A DNA stretch of 64,000 nt, from assembly GCA_041394265.1 (NCBI GenBank), contig JAWKIO010000005.1:1736001-1800000 (forward strand). Direction: 5' to 3'. The position numbers were made by a program, and so were the translations under genes. The DNA is from Acidimicrobiales bacterium. GTDB lineage: Bacteria; Actinomycetota; Acidimicrobiia; Acidimicrobiales; SZUA-35. Within the stretch, counting starts at the first letter, position 1. Each line of letters begins with the position of its first letter. Shown here one piece after another: positions 52,748-61,805 of the stretch. The notes below the pieces were generated by a model. The model was not told the origin of the DNA. It did not search any database and saw only the letters and a list, made by a program, of their open reading frames with translations.

Positions 52748-53634
52748 CGGATCCTCATCGCTACGCAACCGCAACTGCGCTGCACGATGCGATCAAGGTG
52801 CGCGCCGCTGCCGAATCCAAACGCGGTCCGCACGACATCAACCAGATCCGGCGGCACTTCGCATACGACCGGTTCCTCACCCGCCTCTTCCTCGACCCCG
52901 AATCAACCTGGGTGCTCAAGGGCGGAACCGGCCTCCTCGTCCGCGTGCCCAAGCGAGCGCGCCACACCCAAGACATCGACCTCTACCGTCACGGCGAGAT
53001 CGAGCGTGCCCACACCGAACTATCGGCCGCTGCAAACCTGGACCTCGGTGACTACTTCAGCTTCGACATCGAGCAAACCGGCGCCCTCGCCGGCACCACC
53101 TCTGGCCGCAAGTACAAGGTGGTCGCCTACATCGGTGACATCAAGTTCGCCGACTTCCAGATCGACGCCGTCGTCGACTCGAACATGACCGGTGTCCCCG
53201 ACCGGGCGCCAGGGCTCCGGCCCATCGACATCGAGGGGCTCCCCACCAGCACGTACCGTGTCTACCCGGTGGTCGACCATCTCGCCGACAAGCTCTTCGC
53301 GATGACGAGCAGGTTTGCCGGAGATCGCCCCAGCACCCGCTTCCGAGATCTGGTCGACATCGTGCTGATTGCCCAAACACAATCGATCGACGCCGAGGCG
53401 CTGCGCAGGGCTGTCGAATCGGAGCGACGCCACCGAAACCACCAATTGCCCGAACGACTCGAGCTGCCGGACCAGACCTGGGTGAGCGGCTACACAGCCA
53501 TCGCACGAACGGTCGCCGGGTTCGAGGTGCAGAACGCCAACGACGCACTCGACATCGCAGTCGCGCTCTATCGCCCAGTCTTCGAGTACACGACCGACGG
53601 CACCTGGGAGCCATCGACGATGGAGTGGGTCTGA
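52744..53634 (+). CDS. abiEii: AbiEii-type nucleotidyltransferase toxin
   Basis: A 296-residue DNA polymerase beta-like nucleotidyltransferase (AbiEii/AbiGii family). The active site has KGGTGLLVRV (residues 59-68) and TQDIDLY with the two metal aspartates (D77, D79); a later Lys/Asp region DHLADKLFAMTSR is also typical. Toxins of this family act on tRNA acceptor ends or bind GTP, and give abortive phage defence. Start ATG 52744 overlaps the antitoxin gene by 4 bp, as is standard. Confidence 0.9.
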   Translation: MTDPHRYATATALHDAIKVRAAAESKRGPHDINQIRRHFAYDRFLTRLFLDPESTWVLKGGTGLLVRVPKRARHTQDIDLYRHGEIERAHTELSAAANLDLGDYFSFDIEQTGALAGTTSGRKYKVVAYIGDIKFADFQIDAVVDSNMTGVPDRAPGLRPIDIEGLPTSTYRVYPVVDHLADKLFAMTSRFAGDRPSTRFRDLVDIVLIAQTQSIDAEALRRAVESERRHRNHQLPERLELPDQTWVSGYTAIARTVAGFEVQNANDALDIAVALYRPVFEYTTDGTWEPSTMEWV

Positions 53635-53703
53635 CCAAGCAAGCGACACCCGGTTTCGTGCCGACAACAACGAGAAGCAGGGGGCGATCACGCCGAGAGC
53701 TGC

Positions 53704-54114
53704 TCAACCTCGCTGTCGAGTCTCCAGAAGCCACTCATTGAGATCGGCGATCGCGTCGCGGCGACGAAGGGCGACGCGTCCGAGATTGGTAAGAGGGAAG
53801 GCAACGACGGGAACCGGTCGTCCGGAGTGCGTCAGCACGCTCAGCACCGGGCCGCCGTGAAATGGACTGTGCGTTTCGGAGAACCCTGCAACCTCGTCGA
53901 GATCCAGACTGACGGTCCTGAGTGGGTTGCGCACGATCACGCCAGCGGACGAGACGTTCACCGACACCATCGCCAACCGACCCGCGATCAGCAAGAACAG
54001 CGCTGCAGGCGCGGCGCCCGAGCAACCGAGGCTCATGAACCCTGCGGCCATCAGGAAGGGGAGAACTGCAAGCGTCACCCGCGTTGCAGCAGTCGAGAGC
54101 TTGATCGGCGCCAC
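53704..54114 (-). CDS. Small membrane protein with PH-like domain
   Basis: A 136-residue protein. Two N-terminal hydrophobic segments (about 12-30 and 33-50) precede a soluble domain with SSAGVIVRNPLRTVSLDLDEVAGF, the pattern of the bacterial PH_6 domain found in mycobacterial low-molecular-weight antigen 6-like proteins, and a closing helix RRRDAIADLNEWLLE. Function unknown. It is convergent with abiEii and divergent from the next gene across about 200 bp that contain no other feature I can identify. Confidence 0.65.
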   Translation of the reverse strand: MAPIKLSTAATRVTLAVLPFLMAAGFMSLGCSGAAPAALFLLIAGRLAMVSVNVSSAGVIVRNPLRTVSLDLDEVAGFSETHSPFHGGPVLSVLTHSGRPVPVVAFPLTNLGRVALRRRDAIADLNEWLLETRQRG

Positions 54115-54315
54115 CCGCCCGGAGTGTACGTTCAGACGAAGCTACACATCGACACCCGCAAGGTCTGCGACAGCAGCGAACCCAACGGTGAGCGAGCCAT
54201 CGCCCGGCCGCACGTCACCCGCGTAGGTGAACCAGTCCAAGCTGTGTGCCCCGCGATCCCCACAGTCAGCAAGAAACCTCCCCCGCCGGCGAGCTGACCC
54301 ATGGGAGACTGCGGC

Positions 54316-55146
54316 ATGGCCGGCCCGACCAAGCTGCTCGACGCACAACAAGCACGCCGCCTCGGTTCGCAGGACTCGGTGCTGACCATCGGCGAGGAAG
54401 CAAAGAGCCCGGGTGCGTGGGCTGGGCGACGTCTCCTCAGCGTGAGCGGCGCCCCCGCCTTCGAACTCAGCTATTGGTGCGGGACTTGCCCCTTCCTGTT
54501 CCAGCGCCTCGAGGGGTCGAACGGCACACAGTCCATCGACGAGCTCCAGACCAAGCTCTCCGATGGCCTGAGCGGCGTCGACGACGCCGTGATCGCCGCA
54601 TTCGAACCGCTGCTGCCGATTGGCAGCTACGTCCCGCTCCTTCTCGAGATCCAGCCAACCCTCACGCATCCGGTGAAGCCCGGCGACTACTTCGCGGAGG
54701 AACAGGACGCGACCTGGAAGTCATCGAGCGGATTCTGGGGCTTGCCCGAGAACCCACGCACCCCGTACTACCGGGGCGACACGCGCCAACTCGACGAGGA
54801 GAACACCCTCTTCGAGTTCGTCGTTCCGATGGTCCCGCCCAACTGGAACGATCGCAGCAAGGTCGAGGCTCACGCCAAGCGTCTCGCCATCTCGAGCCAG
54901 CTCACCTGCGTGGCGCTCAGCGTTCTCGACGTTCGCCAACGCGCCTTCGCCGACACGCCCGAGGAGGCCTTGATCCACTGGGGCCTCGCCCACTTTCTCC
55001 TCGATGGCCATCACAAGATCGAAGCGGCAGCCGCCGCCGGCTCGCGGCTCCAGATCCTGAGCTTGCTGTCGATCGAGCACAGCCTCGCCGACGACGCCGC
55101 CGTCGAGCGGATCGTTGATTCCCTCGCTGGACGGCGCTCCAGATAG
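54316..55146 (+). CDS. Hypothetical protein with CxxC motif
   Basis: A 276-residue soluble protein of no family I recognise. Near the N-terminus ELSYWCGTCPFLFQRLEG contains a CxxC that could bind zinc or be redox active. Later stretches of note are WGLPENPRTPYYRGD and NTLFEFVVPMVPPNWND, followed by IHWGLAHFLLDGHHKIEAAA, which has a His pair. G/C-ending codons and compact composition support a real gene. ATG 54316 is preferred; an ATG at 54301 is also in frame. It stands alone between abiE and fic. Confidence 0.6.
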   Translation: MAGPTKLLDAQQARRLGSQDSVLTIGEEAKSPGAWAGRRLLSVSGAPAFELSYWCGTCPFLFQRLEGSNGTQSIDELQTKLSDGLSGVDDAVIAAFEPLLPIGSYVPLLLEIQPTLTHPVKPGDYFAEEQDATWKSSSGFWGLPENPRTPYYRGDTRQLDEENTLFEFVVPMVPPNWNDRSKVEAHAKRLAISSQLTCVALSVLDVRQRAFADTPEEALIHWGLAHFLLDGHHKIEAAAAAGSRLQILSLLSIEHSLADDAAVERIVDSLAGRRSR

Positions 55147-55374
55147 CTTGGGCTGACAGTCGATGTTCGAATGTTTCGCTTCGAACTCCGCTCCTCTCAT
55201 GAGCGCTGTCGCCGAGAAGGACTGCAACAAAGCACGCGAGGTACTCCACGCGTGACGCGCTCCCCGACACGGACCCCCGGTCGCACCAGGCGATGACTCG
55301 CTCGACTGAATCCACCCATGTTCGGCGACTCGCTCGTCGAGGGGACGCAAGCCTTGAATCGATGGCCGCCTTCC

Positions 55375-55468
55375 TAGGGTTGAAGATGCAACCGTTCATT
55401 GAGACCGAGGTGGCGACGGCAACCTTTAGATCACACGCATGAAACTTAGGGTTGATCCGGTAACCTTA
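55375..55468 (+). promoter_or_regulatory. Two matching operator-like repeats upstream of fic
   Basis: The pattern TAGGGTTGA-N6-AACC occurs at 55375-55393 and again at 55447-55465, 72 bp apart, each an imperfect inverted repeat (TAGGGTT / AACCTTA in the second). A further half-site AACCTTTAG starts at 55421. The second copy ends 8 bp before the fic ATG. The remainder of the gap 55147-55374 shows no gene. Confidence 0.5.
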
Positions 55469-55473
55469 CGTTT

Positions 55474-56640
55474 ATGGACCTGGGAGCGTTCGAGTCGTCA
55501 CCCACCGGCCATCTCGTCCCGATCGAGGTCCGGCAACGTGGCGAGACCGTGCCCTACTACGCCTTTCTCCCCGCCCCTCTCCCCGACGACCCGCTGCTGA
55601 GCTCCAGTACCTGGGCGGCCATTGTCCATGCGGCATCAACGCTCGCTGAACTCAGGACGCTGGCTGAAGACCGACTCCCCGACCCACTTCTCATTGGGCG
55701 AGTCACGGTTCGTCGAGAGGCGGTCAGCACTTCCGCGCTCGAGGGGACGTACGCACCAGCCCGACAGGTGCTGTCGTCCGAGATGGACGAAGCGTCGCCA
55801 AGAGATGCTGGCGTCGTCGAGATCCTCAACTACGTCCGGGCATGGGATGATGCCGTCGCTTCCACGCTCCCGGTCTGCGTTCGCCTCGCATGCGAGCTTC
55901 AGGGTCGCCTTGTACGAGGCACACCGAGCGAGGACTACCAGACCGGATCGGTACGTCAGACCCAGGTACTGATCGGTCCGTATCGAGGCTGCTCGATTCA
56001 AGAGAGCACCTACGTACCGCCGCCACCAGGCGCCGACCTGGAAGCTGGCTTGTCGAGTTGGGAGAAGTGGCTCAACGAGTCTGCCTGTCACGACCTGGTC
56101 AAGGTGGCGCTGGGCCACTACCAGTTCGAAGCGCTGCATCCCTTCACGGATGGCAATGGTCGCATCGGGCGGCTCCTGGCCATCCTCCAACTGATCCACG
56201 CCGGCCTCCTCCCCGGACCGCTTGTCAACCTGTCCCCCTACTTCGAGCAACGCTCCGAGGAGTACCGACACCGACTGCGATCGGTCAGCACGCACGGCGC
56301 CATCGACGAGTGGATCCAGTTCTTCTGCGAAGCCATCGCCAATCAAGCGACCGAGGCGCAGGAGCGCATCCGTCGTCTGCTGTCCTGGCGCGACGAGACC
56401 GTCGAGGTCCTCCGAGCGAATGGCCGCAAGGGCTCTGTCGTCGATCTGGTGCCCTTCCTCATCGAATACCCGGTCATCACGGTCAAGCAGGCGAAGTCGC
56501 TTCTTGGAGTCTCCAATCCGTCCGCCAACGGTGCCGTGAATGCACTCGAGTCGATGGGAATCCTCGTGGAGACCACAGGCGGCAACTACAACCGCGTGTT
56601 CGAGGCGCCAGCGGTCCTCGACGTGATCTTCGGCCCGTGA
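55474..56640 (+). CDS. Fic-family protein (AMP-transferase type, class II)
   Basis: A 388-residue Fic protein. The catalytic motif HPFTDGNGRIGR is complete (H222 to R233). An N-terminal inhibitory helix STSALEG (residues 85-91) fits the (S/T)xxxE(G/N) motif, so activity is self-restrained by Glu90. SVRQTQVLIGPY is the typical flap strand. The C-terminal 75 residues form a winged helix (VITVKQAKSLLGVSNPSANGAVN), typical of chromosomal Fic with DNA-binding ability. It probably transfers AMP to a protein target. The stop overlaps the start of the next gene (GTGA). Confidence 0.9.
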   Translation: MDLGAFESSPTGHLVPIEVRQRGETVPYYAFLPAPLPDDPLLSSSTWAAIVHAASTLAELRTLAEDRLPDPLLIGRVTVRREAVSTSALEGTYAPARQVLSSEMDEASPRDAGVVEILNYVRAWDDAVASTLPVCVRLACELQGRLVRGTPSEDYQTGSVRQTQVLIGPYRGCSIQESTYVPPPPGADLEAGLSSWEKWLNESACHDLVKVALGHYQFEALHPFTDGNGRIGRLLAILQLIHAGLLPGPLVNLSPYFEQRSEEYRHRLRSVSTHGAIDEWIQFFCEAIANQATEAQERIRRLLSWRDETVEVLRANGRKGSVVDLVPFLIEYPVITVKQAKSLLGVSNPSANGAVNALESMGILVETTGGNYNRVFEAPAVLDVIFGP

Positions 56641-57443
56641 GTGAAGAGACCGGCGACCTCGAACTGCTCTCGAGCCTCGGGAATATCGCAGACGAGATCA
56701 CCCTGGGATCGTGGCGCTCACGCGGTCTGGCGACCTCTCGCAAGCCGGACGGTAGCCCGGTCACCCCGGTGGACATCGAGGTGGAGCAACGGGTCCGTGA
56801 TCGAGTGCTCCTGGAACACCCGGACGACGGCTTCGTGAGTGAGGAGCTCGGAGTGACGGCCGGGACCTCGGGCCGATGCTGGTACGTCGACGGCATCGAC
56901 GGGACGAGGGCCTATGCCGACGGCCGCACGGAATGGTCGACACTCATCGCACTCACCGATGCCACGGGTCTCCGTCAGAGCCTTTGCACCGGCCCCGCCC
57001 TGGGGAAGCGGTGGTACGTCGATGCCGACGGGCACGCCGTCGTCGCTGGTCCAGGCGGCCAGACCAGATCGCTCCGGGTCACCGCCGCATCGCAGCGGCC
57101 GTCGGTCACGATCGCCTGCTGGCCCCCAGCCCAGCAGACCGGCGACCACTTGTCGGAACACGGCCGAAGCCGGCTCGACCAACTGACCGCAGGTCGGTTG
57201 ACACGCCCGTCGTGGGGCGCCGGGGTTCCCAACGCCGCCATGTTGGTCGCCGAGGGTGCCCTCGACGGCTTCGTGCTGTTCGGTGGTGGGCCCTGGGATC
57301 ATGCGGCCACTGCAGCGATTGTCGCCGCCGCCGGCGGCGCCTGGTCGGACCTGTCCGGCCGCCAGGATCTCCACACGTCGGTCATCGTGCTGACGAACGG
57401 GAGTATCCACGAGTGGCTCCTTCAACAGCTCGGACCGATGTGA
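56637..57443 (+). CDS. Inositol monophosphatase family protein coupled to fic
   Basis: A 268-residue Mg-dependent phosphatase of the inositol monophosphatase / HisN / CysQ superfamily. Marks: GSPVTPVDIEVEQRV, SEELG (metal Glu), YVDGIDGTRAYADG, where the usual WxxDPxDGT is VDGIDGT, and GPWDHAATAAIVAAAGG with the C-terminal metal Asp. The Pro of DPxDG is replaced by Gly. Possible substrates include histidinol phosphate, inositol phosphate or PAP. It starts at GTG 56637 inside the fic stop, so the two are translated together. Confidence 0.82.
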   Translation: MSEETGDLELLSSLGNIADEITLGSWRSRGLATSRKPDGSPVTPVDIEVEQRVRDRVLLEHPDDGFVSEELGVTAGTSGRCWYVDGIDGTRAYADGRTEWSTLIALTDATGLRQSLCTGPALGKRWYVDADGHAVVAGPGGQTRSLRVTAASQRPSVTIACWPPAQQTGDHLSEHGRSRLDQLTAGRLTRPSWGAGVPNAAMLVAEGALDGFVLFGGGPWDHAATAAIVAAAGGAWSDLSGRQDLHTSVIVLTNGSIHEWLLQQLGPM

Positions 57444-57718
57444 CCTGAGCCTGAGCATCGTGGCGCTCGACAATTACTCGGCCGCACACACCTCGAACGC
57501 CCAGCTCAGAGCTCCTTCTGAGAGGGGGACGCTGGATCGCCAGCGGGCTCCGTGCCCAGAACACCGGGCAACAGGTGGCACCCATCTGCGCAGTACGCAC
57601 CCCTCGGCTGCGACCGAGGACTGCTGCGGCATCAACGGGGTTGACGCTTGGGGTCGAGGTGACGGAGGCTCTCTTCACCGTGCCGGACCATGAAGCGTCG
57701 GGCCGATGGGAGGTCATC

Positions 57719-59334
57719 ATGGTGTACGATCCGCGCATCCCGGCCAGAGAGCTCTGCGTCCTTGGCAGCCAACTCGAACGATGGGCAGAGACCACACCGG
57801 ACGAGACGGCCTTCATCTTCCACGGGGGCGAGAGCTGGACCTGGGCCGAGACGCTCGAGCTTACTCGACGAGCTGCCGCCGGCCTGGCACACCTTGGCGT
57901 GCAGAAGGGTGATCACGTCCTGTCGTGGCAGCCCAACAATCGCGAAGCGGTGCTCACCTGGTTCGGACTCAACTACCTCGGTGCGGTCTACGTCCCAATG
58001 AACATCGCCTACCGGGGCAGCTTGCTCGAGCACACCATCGACCTCTCCGACGCCACGCTGATGGTGTGCCACGCCGATCTGGCGCCCCGCCTCGCCGACA
58101 TCGACACCGGCGCGCTCACCGACGTCGTCCTCACCGGCGGCGCCGGCGCTGTCCCGAGCCTCGATCTCGCCGAGCTCACACTCCACACCGCCGAGTCGCT
58201 CCTCCCCGCGGTCGGTCTCACCGCCATGCCAGTCGACATCGATCCCTGGGATCCCCAGTACATCATCTTCACTTCGGGCACCACCGGTCCGTCCAAGGCG
58301 GTGCTCTCCTCGTACCTGCAGGGCTACTCGATGGGGCCCGACGCCCACTCCTACCTGGGGAGCGACGAGCGGCACCTGGTCAACCTGCCCCTCTTCCACG
58401 TGGGCGGCACCATTTTCCTCGTCCTCACGCTGGCCACCGGCGCGTCCGCTGTGATCGACACTCACTTCAAGACCGACGAGTTCTGGGACACCGTCCGCAA
58501 GCACGAGGTCACCGCCACCTGTCTCCTGGCCGCCATGATCCCATTCCTCCTCAAGCTCCCGCCGAGCAACGACGAGCGGGACCACACACTGCGCCGTGCC
58601 ATCTGTGTTCCGTGGAACGAGGACGCCATGGCCGTGGGCCGTCGCTACGGCATCGAACTCCGCACCACGTTCAACATGACCGAGGTCTCCTCGCCAATGG
58701 TCTCTGAACCTTTCCCAAGGAGCCCGGTACCTGTGGGAAGGTTCGTGAGGGCGTCGAGGCCAGGGTGGTCGACGAGAACGACTGCGAGGTCGCCCCCGGC
58801 GAGGTTGGGGAGCTGATCGTGCGCACCGACCGGCCGTGGGCCATGAACCACGGGTACCACAACAATCCTGCGGCCACAGCCGCTGCATGGCGCAACGGAT
58901 GGTTTCACACCGGCGACGGTTTCCGCTACGACGAGGAGGGCTACTTCTATTTCGTCGATCGAATCAAGGATGCCATTCGACGTCGGGGTGAGAACATCTC
59001 GTCGTTCGAGGTCGAGAACGAGGTCACCGCCCACCCCGACGTGCGAGAGGCGGCGGCGATCGCCGTGCCGAGCGACCTTGGCGAAGACGAAGTGATGATC
59101 GTGGTTGCGCCCGTTGAAGGGCACACGATCGACTGCATCGAGTTGTTCCACTTTCTCGAACCGCGCATGGCCCACTTCATGCTTCCCCGATATATCCGCG
59201 TGGTGGACGAACTACCGAAGACCCCCACCCAGAAGGTGCAGAAGGTTGTGCTCAAAGGCGATGGGCTCACCGCGACCACCTGGGATCGTGAGGCGGCCGG
59301 GATTGTGATCAAGCGGGAACGCATCGGCACATGA
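57719..59334 (+). pseudogene. AMP-dependent acyl-CoA synthetase, single frameshift
   Basis: An ANL-superfamily ligase (CaiC/long-chain type). The first frame starts at ATG 57719 with a perfect GGGAGG site and carries the P-loop IIFTSGTTGPSKAVL and TFNMTEVSSPMV. Near 58724 (AGCCCGGTACC) one base appears lost: the frame continues wrongly to 58816, while the correct continuation GTCGKVREGVEARVV runs in another frame to 59334 with GWFHTGDGFRYDEEG, DAIRRRGENIS and the C-terminal KTPTQKVQK lysine. All domains remain, so it is either a recent pseudogene or a sequence error. The gap 57444-57718 shows no gene. Confidence 0.88.
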
Positions 59335-59421
59335 GGAGCTGACCACCCACGCGGCACCCCCTCGGTCGTCGCACTACGGTCGGGTGTCGTGGGGGCCGAG
59401 CACCTGGGACCATGGGAGCCG

Positions 59422-59994
59422 ATGAGTGTGGCCGACGCGGTCGACCGCTTCCGTGCCGCCGACTTCCGCTGGTGGCTGTCAGGCGGGCATGCGCTCGAGG
59501 CCCATCTCGGACGTCGCTGGCGTTCCCACGACGACACCGACATCGGCATCTGTCGCGACAGCACACCTCGTCTCCTCGAGGTGCTCTCGGGGTGGGACCT
59601 CCACATCGGTGCGGGTGGCGTGCTCACCAAGTGGGCGGGCCAACCGCTCGACGCCGACCGTTCACAGAACAACCTGTGGTGCCGGCCGACGCCACACTCG
59701 CCATGGATGCTCGACATCACCATCGGCGACGGTGACGACCAGGACTGGATCTACCGACGCGATCGTTCGATCCGACGGCCATGGGGCGACGCCGTCCTGT
59801 CTACGCCAACCGGCGTCGCCTACCTGGCCCCCGAACTCCAGCTGATGTTCAAGAGCAAGGACCTCCGTCCCAAGGACGACCTCGACGCCGCCACCGTCAT
59901 CCCGGCGCTCGAACCCGATCGCGTGGCATGGTTGGCCGAGCACCTGCCGGCGGAACACCCCTGGCTCAGCCTCGTGCCACCCCGAGACCGATGA
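59422..59994 (+). CDS. Nucleotidyltransferase, aminoglycoside adenylyltransferase-like
   Basis: A 190-residue minimal nucleotidyltransferase. The active-site pattern is WWLSGGHALEAHLGRRWRSHDDTDIGI, given as WWLSGGHALEAHLG and SHDDTDIGI, with GG and the paired aspartates, resembling AadB/ANT(2'')-like proteins. YLAPELQLMFKSKDLRPKDDLD is the matching C-terminal helix with the Lys. The substrate is unknown and resistance should not be assumed. GGGAG precedes ATG 59422; GTG 59389 is an alternative. It overlaps the HIT gene by 4 bp. Confidence 0.75.
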   Translation: MSVADAVDRFRAADFRWWLSGGHALEAHLGRRWRSHDDTDIGICRDSTPRLLEVLSGWDLHIGAGGVLTKWAGQPLDADRSQNNLWCRPTPHSPWMLDITIGDGDDQDWIYRRDRSIRRPWGDAVLSTPTGVAYLAPELQLMFKSKDLRPKDDLDAATVIPALEPDRVAWLAEHLPAEHPWLSLVPPRDR

Positions 59995-60449
59995 ACCCCT
60001 ACCCCACGCTGATCCACGAACGAGTCGCCGCCGCCCGACGTGGCGAGAATCCCACCGTCATCTGTCGGATGCCTTCGGGATGGGCGGTGCTCGGTGATCA
60101 CCAGTTCCTCACGGGCTACAGCCTCCTGCTTCCGGACCCGGTCGTGGATCACCTGACCGATCTCGATGACGACGGCCGAGCTGCCTACCTGAGCGACATG
60201 GCGCGCATCGGCGAGGCGCTGCATGCCTGCACCGACACCTTTCGCATCAACTACGAGATCCTCGGCAACGGCGATGCAGCCCTCCACGCCCACGTCTTCC
60301 CCCGCTACGCATCCGAGCCCGACGAGTATCGACGAGCACCCGTGTGGTGGTATCCCACTGCGGTCCGCACGGGCAGTCCCTTCGACCCCGGCGTCCACGG
60401 TGACCTCCAGCGACGGCTCGCCGCCTTCCTCGGGGCCGACCGACCATGA
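59991..60449 (+). CDS. HIT-family (histidine triad) protein
   Basis: A 152-residue nucleotide hydrolase/transferase-fold protein. The triad region reads DAALHAHVFPRY (about residue 98), with two of the three histidines in H-x-H; the third is replaced by Phe-Pro, as in some divergent HIT proteins. Upstream features NYEILGNGD and LTGYSLLLPDPVVDHL match the HIT fold. It overlaps both neighbours by 4 bp (ATGA), so nucleotidyltransferase, HIT and phosphatase are one translational unit. Confidence 0.75.
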   Translation: MNPYPTLIHERVAAARRGENPTVICRMPSGWAVLGDHQFLTGYSLLLPDPVVDHLTDLDDDGRAAYLSDMARIGEALHACTDTFRINYEILGNGDAALHAHVFPRYASEPDEYRRAPVWWYPTAVRTGSPFDPGVHGDLQRRLAAFLGADRP

Positions 60450-61045
60450 CCGGTCGCATGCTTCGCTACCTCAGCCACCCGAATGTCGCGATCGACCCGG
60501 CAATTCCCGTTCCTGAGTGGGGACTCAACGACGAGGGTCGGCGCCGGGCCCGGGCGATGCTCGACCAACCCTGGGTGCCCTCGATCGGACGCGTCGTGTC
60601 GAGTAGCGAAACCAAGGCGGTCGAGGCGGCGCAGATCCTCGCTGGCCGTCTCGGGCTCGAGGTCGAGATCCGACGCGGCATCGGCGAGAACGACCGCAGT
60701 GCGACCGGCTTCGTCCCACCCGCCGAGTTCGAGGTCCTCGCCGACGCGTTCTTCGCCGAGCCTCACGCCTCGGTCCGTGGTTGGGAACGGGCCGTCGACG
60801 CCCAGGCCCGGATCGTCCGCGGCCTCGCCGACCTTCTCGACACCGCGAGTGGTGACGACGCTGCTGGTGACATCGCAGTCGTCGGGCATGGCGGCGTCGG
60901 CACGCTCTGGTACTGCCACGTCACCGGCCAGCCCATCGACCGACGACACGACCAACCTGGACAGGGCCACTACTTCTCCGTCGACCTCGTCGCGCGTACT
61001 GTCGTGCATCCGTGGCGACCCATCGATCCGACGACCCGACCATGA
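60446..61045 (+). CDS. Histidine phosphatase superfamily protein (divergent)
   Basis: A 199-residue phosphoglycerate-mutase-like protein. The catalytic RHG of the family is SHP in MLRYLSHPNVAID, retaining the nucleophile His but losing the preceding Arg. SSSETKAVEAAQIL supplies the usual Ser-Ser-x-x-x-Arg/Lys region, and IAVVGHGGVGTLWYCHV holds the second active-site His. It may be a small-molecule phosphatase. Last gene of the three-gene overlapping unit. Confidence 0.8.
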   Translation: MTGRMLRYLSHPNVAIDPAIPVPEWGLNDEGRRRARAMLDQPWVPSIGRVVSSSETKAVEAAQILAGRLGLEVEIRRGIGENDRSATGFVPPAEFEVLADAFFAEPHASVRGWERAVDAQARIVRGLADLLDTASGDDAAGDIAVVGHGGVGTLWYCHVTGQPIDRRHDQPGQGHYFSVDLVARTVVHPWRPIDPTTRP

Positions 61046-61063
61046 CCTGCTAGAAACCGAGCC

Positions 61064-61774
61064 ATGGCCAAACGGATCGTCTTTCCGCTGCGGCGGCTTC
61101 CCCACCTGACCCGCGAGGAGTTCCAGACCTACTGGTTCGACTCGCACGGTCCGCTCGTCGCCTCCTTCGCCGACACGCTGGGCATCGTGCGATACCAACA
61201 GGTCCACACTCGTGAGGAGACTCGGGCCACCGCCGTTCCGTGCTTCGACGGCATCGCTGAGCTTCGTATCGACCCGGCTCGTCGCTCTCCCGACCGCGAG
61301 GCGGTCGCTGCTGCGTCCAACGCACTGCTCGAAGACGAGCGAACGTTCATCGACCTCGAGTCGTCACCGATCTGGGTCGCCGACGAAGATGTGCGGCTCG
61401 AAGGCCCGCCGACCGGTCTCCGCATGACGGCGATGTTGCGGCGCAACCCGAACGTCACCCGTGAGGAGTTCAAGCACCACTGGCGAGAGGTCCACGGGCC
61501 TTGGGCGATGCGCCACCCCGAGGTCTTCGGGTTCCGTCACTACGTCCAGCTCCACACTCCCGCCGACGCCGACGATCGCCCGCTGGCCCGGGAACGCAAC
61601 GCTCCTCCTGCGTTCGATGGCATGAGCGAGATCTACCGTGACCCTCCCACCGCTTCAGCCGAAGCGGTGGCCGCGCTGCGCCAGGAGTTCCACGAGGACG
61701 AACGGAGGTTCCTCGACATCGACGCCAGCCCGGTCTTCCTCTCCGAGGTGCGTGTCATCATTGGCGACGACTGA
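61064..61774 (+). CDS. Double EthD-domain protein
   Basis: A 236-residue protein made of two EthD (dimeric alpha-beta barrel) repeats. Each begins with a similar unit: LRRLPHLTREEFQTYWFDSHGPLV (about residues 8-31) and LRRNPNVTREEFKHHWREVHGPWA (about 128-151), given here for comparison at THEIR cores HLTREEF and NVTREEF, and each ends with a helix before DLESSP or DIDASP. EthD proteins take part in degradation of ethers and polyketides or are stress proteins. It lies 18 bp after the phosphatase gene. Confidence 0.85.
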   Translation: MAKRIVFPLRRLPHLTREEFQTYWFDSHGPLVASFADTLGIVRYQQVHTREETRATAVPCFDGIAELRIDPARRSPDREAVAAASNALLEDERTFIDLESSPIWVADEDVRLEGPPTGLRMTAMLRRNPNVTREEFKHHWREVHGPWAMRHPEVFGFRHYVQLHTPADADDRPLARERNAPPAFDGMSEIYRDPPTASAEAVAALRQEFHEDERRFLDIDASPVFLSEVRVIIGDD

Positions 61775-61805
61775 TCGCCGCCCTCACAACGCAGCCGAGG
61801 CGCGT

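Noticed and set aside
57444..57718. Gene in the gap before the acyl-CoA synthetase
   Set aside because: Open frames here lack ribosome sites and known motifs. They are extensions of the synthetase frame or random.
59422..59994. Aminoglycoside resistance gene
   Set aside because: Only the minimal nucleotidyltransferase fold is similar. Its neighbours are HIT and phosphatase genes, and nothing shows drug specificity.
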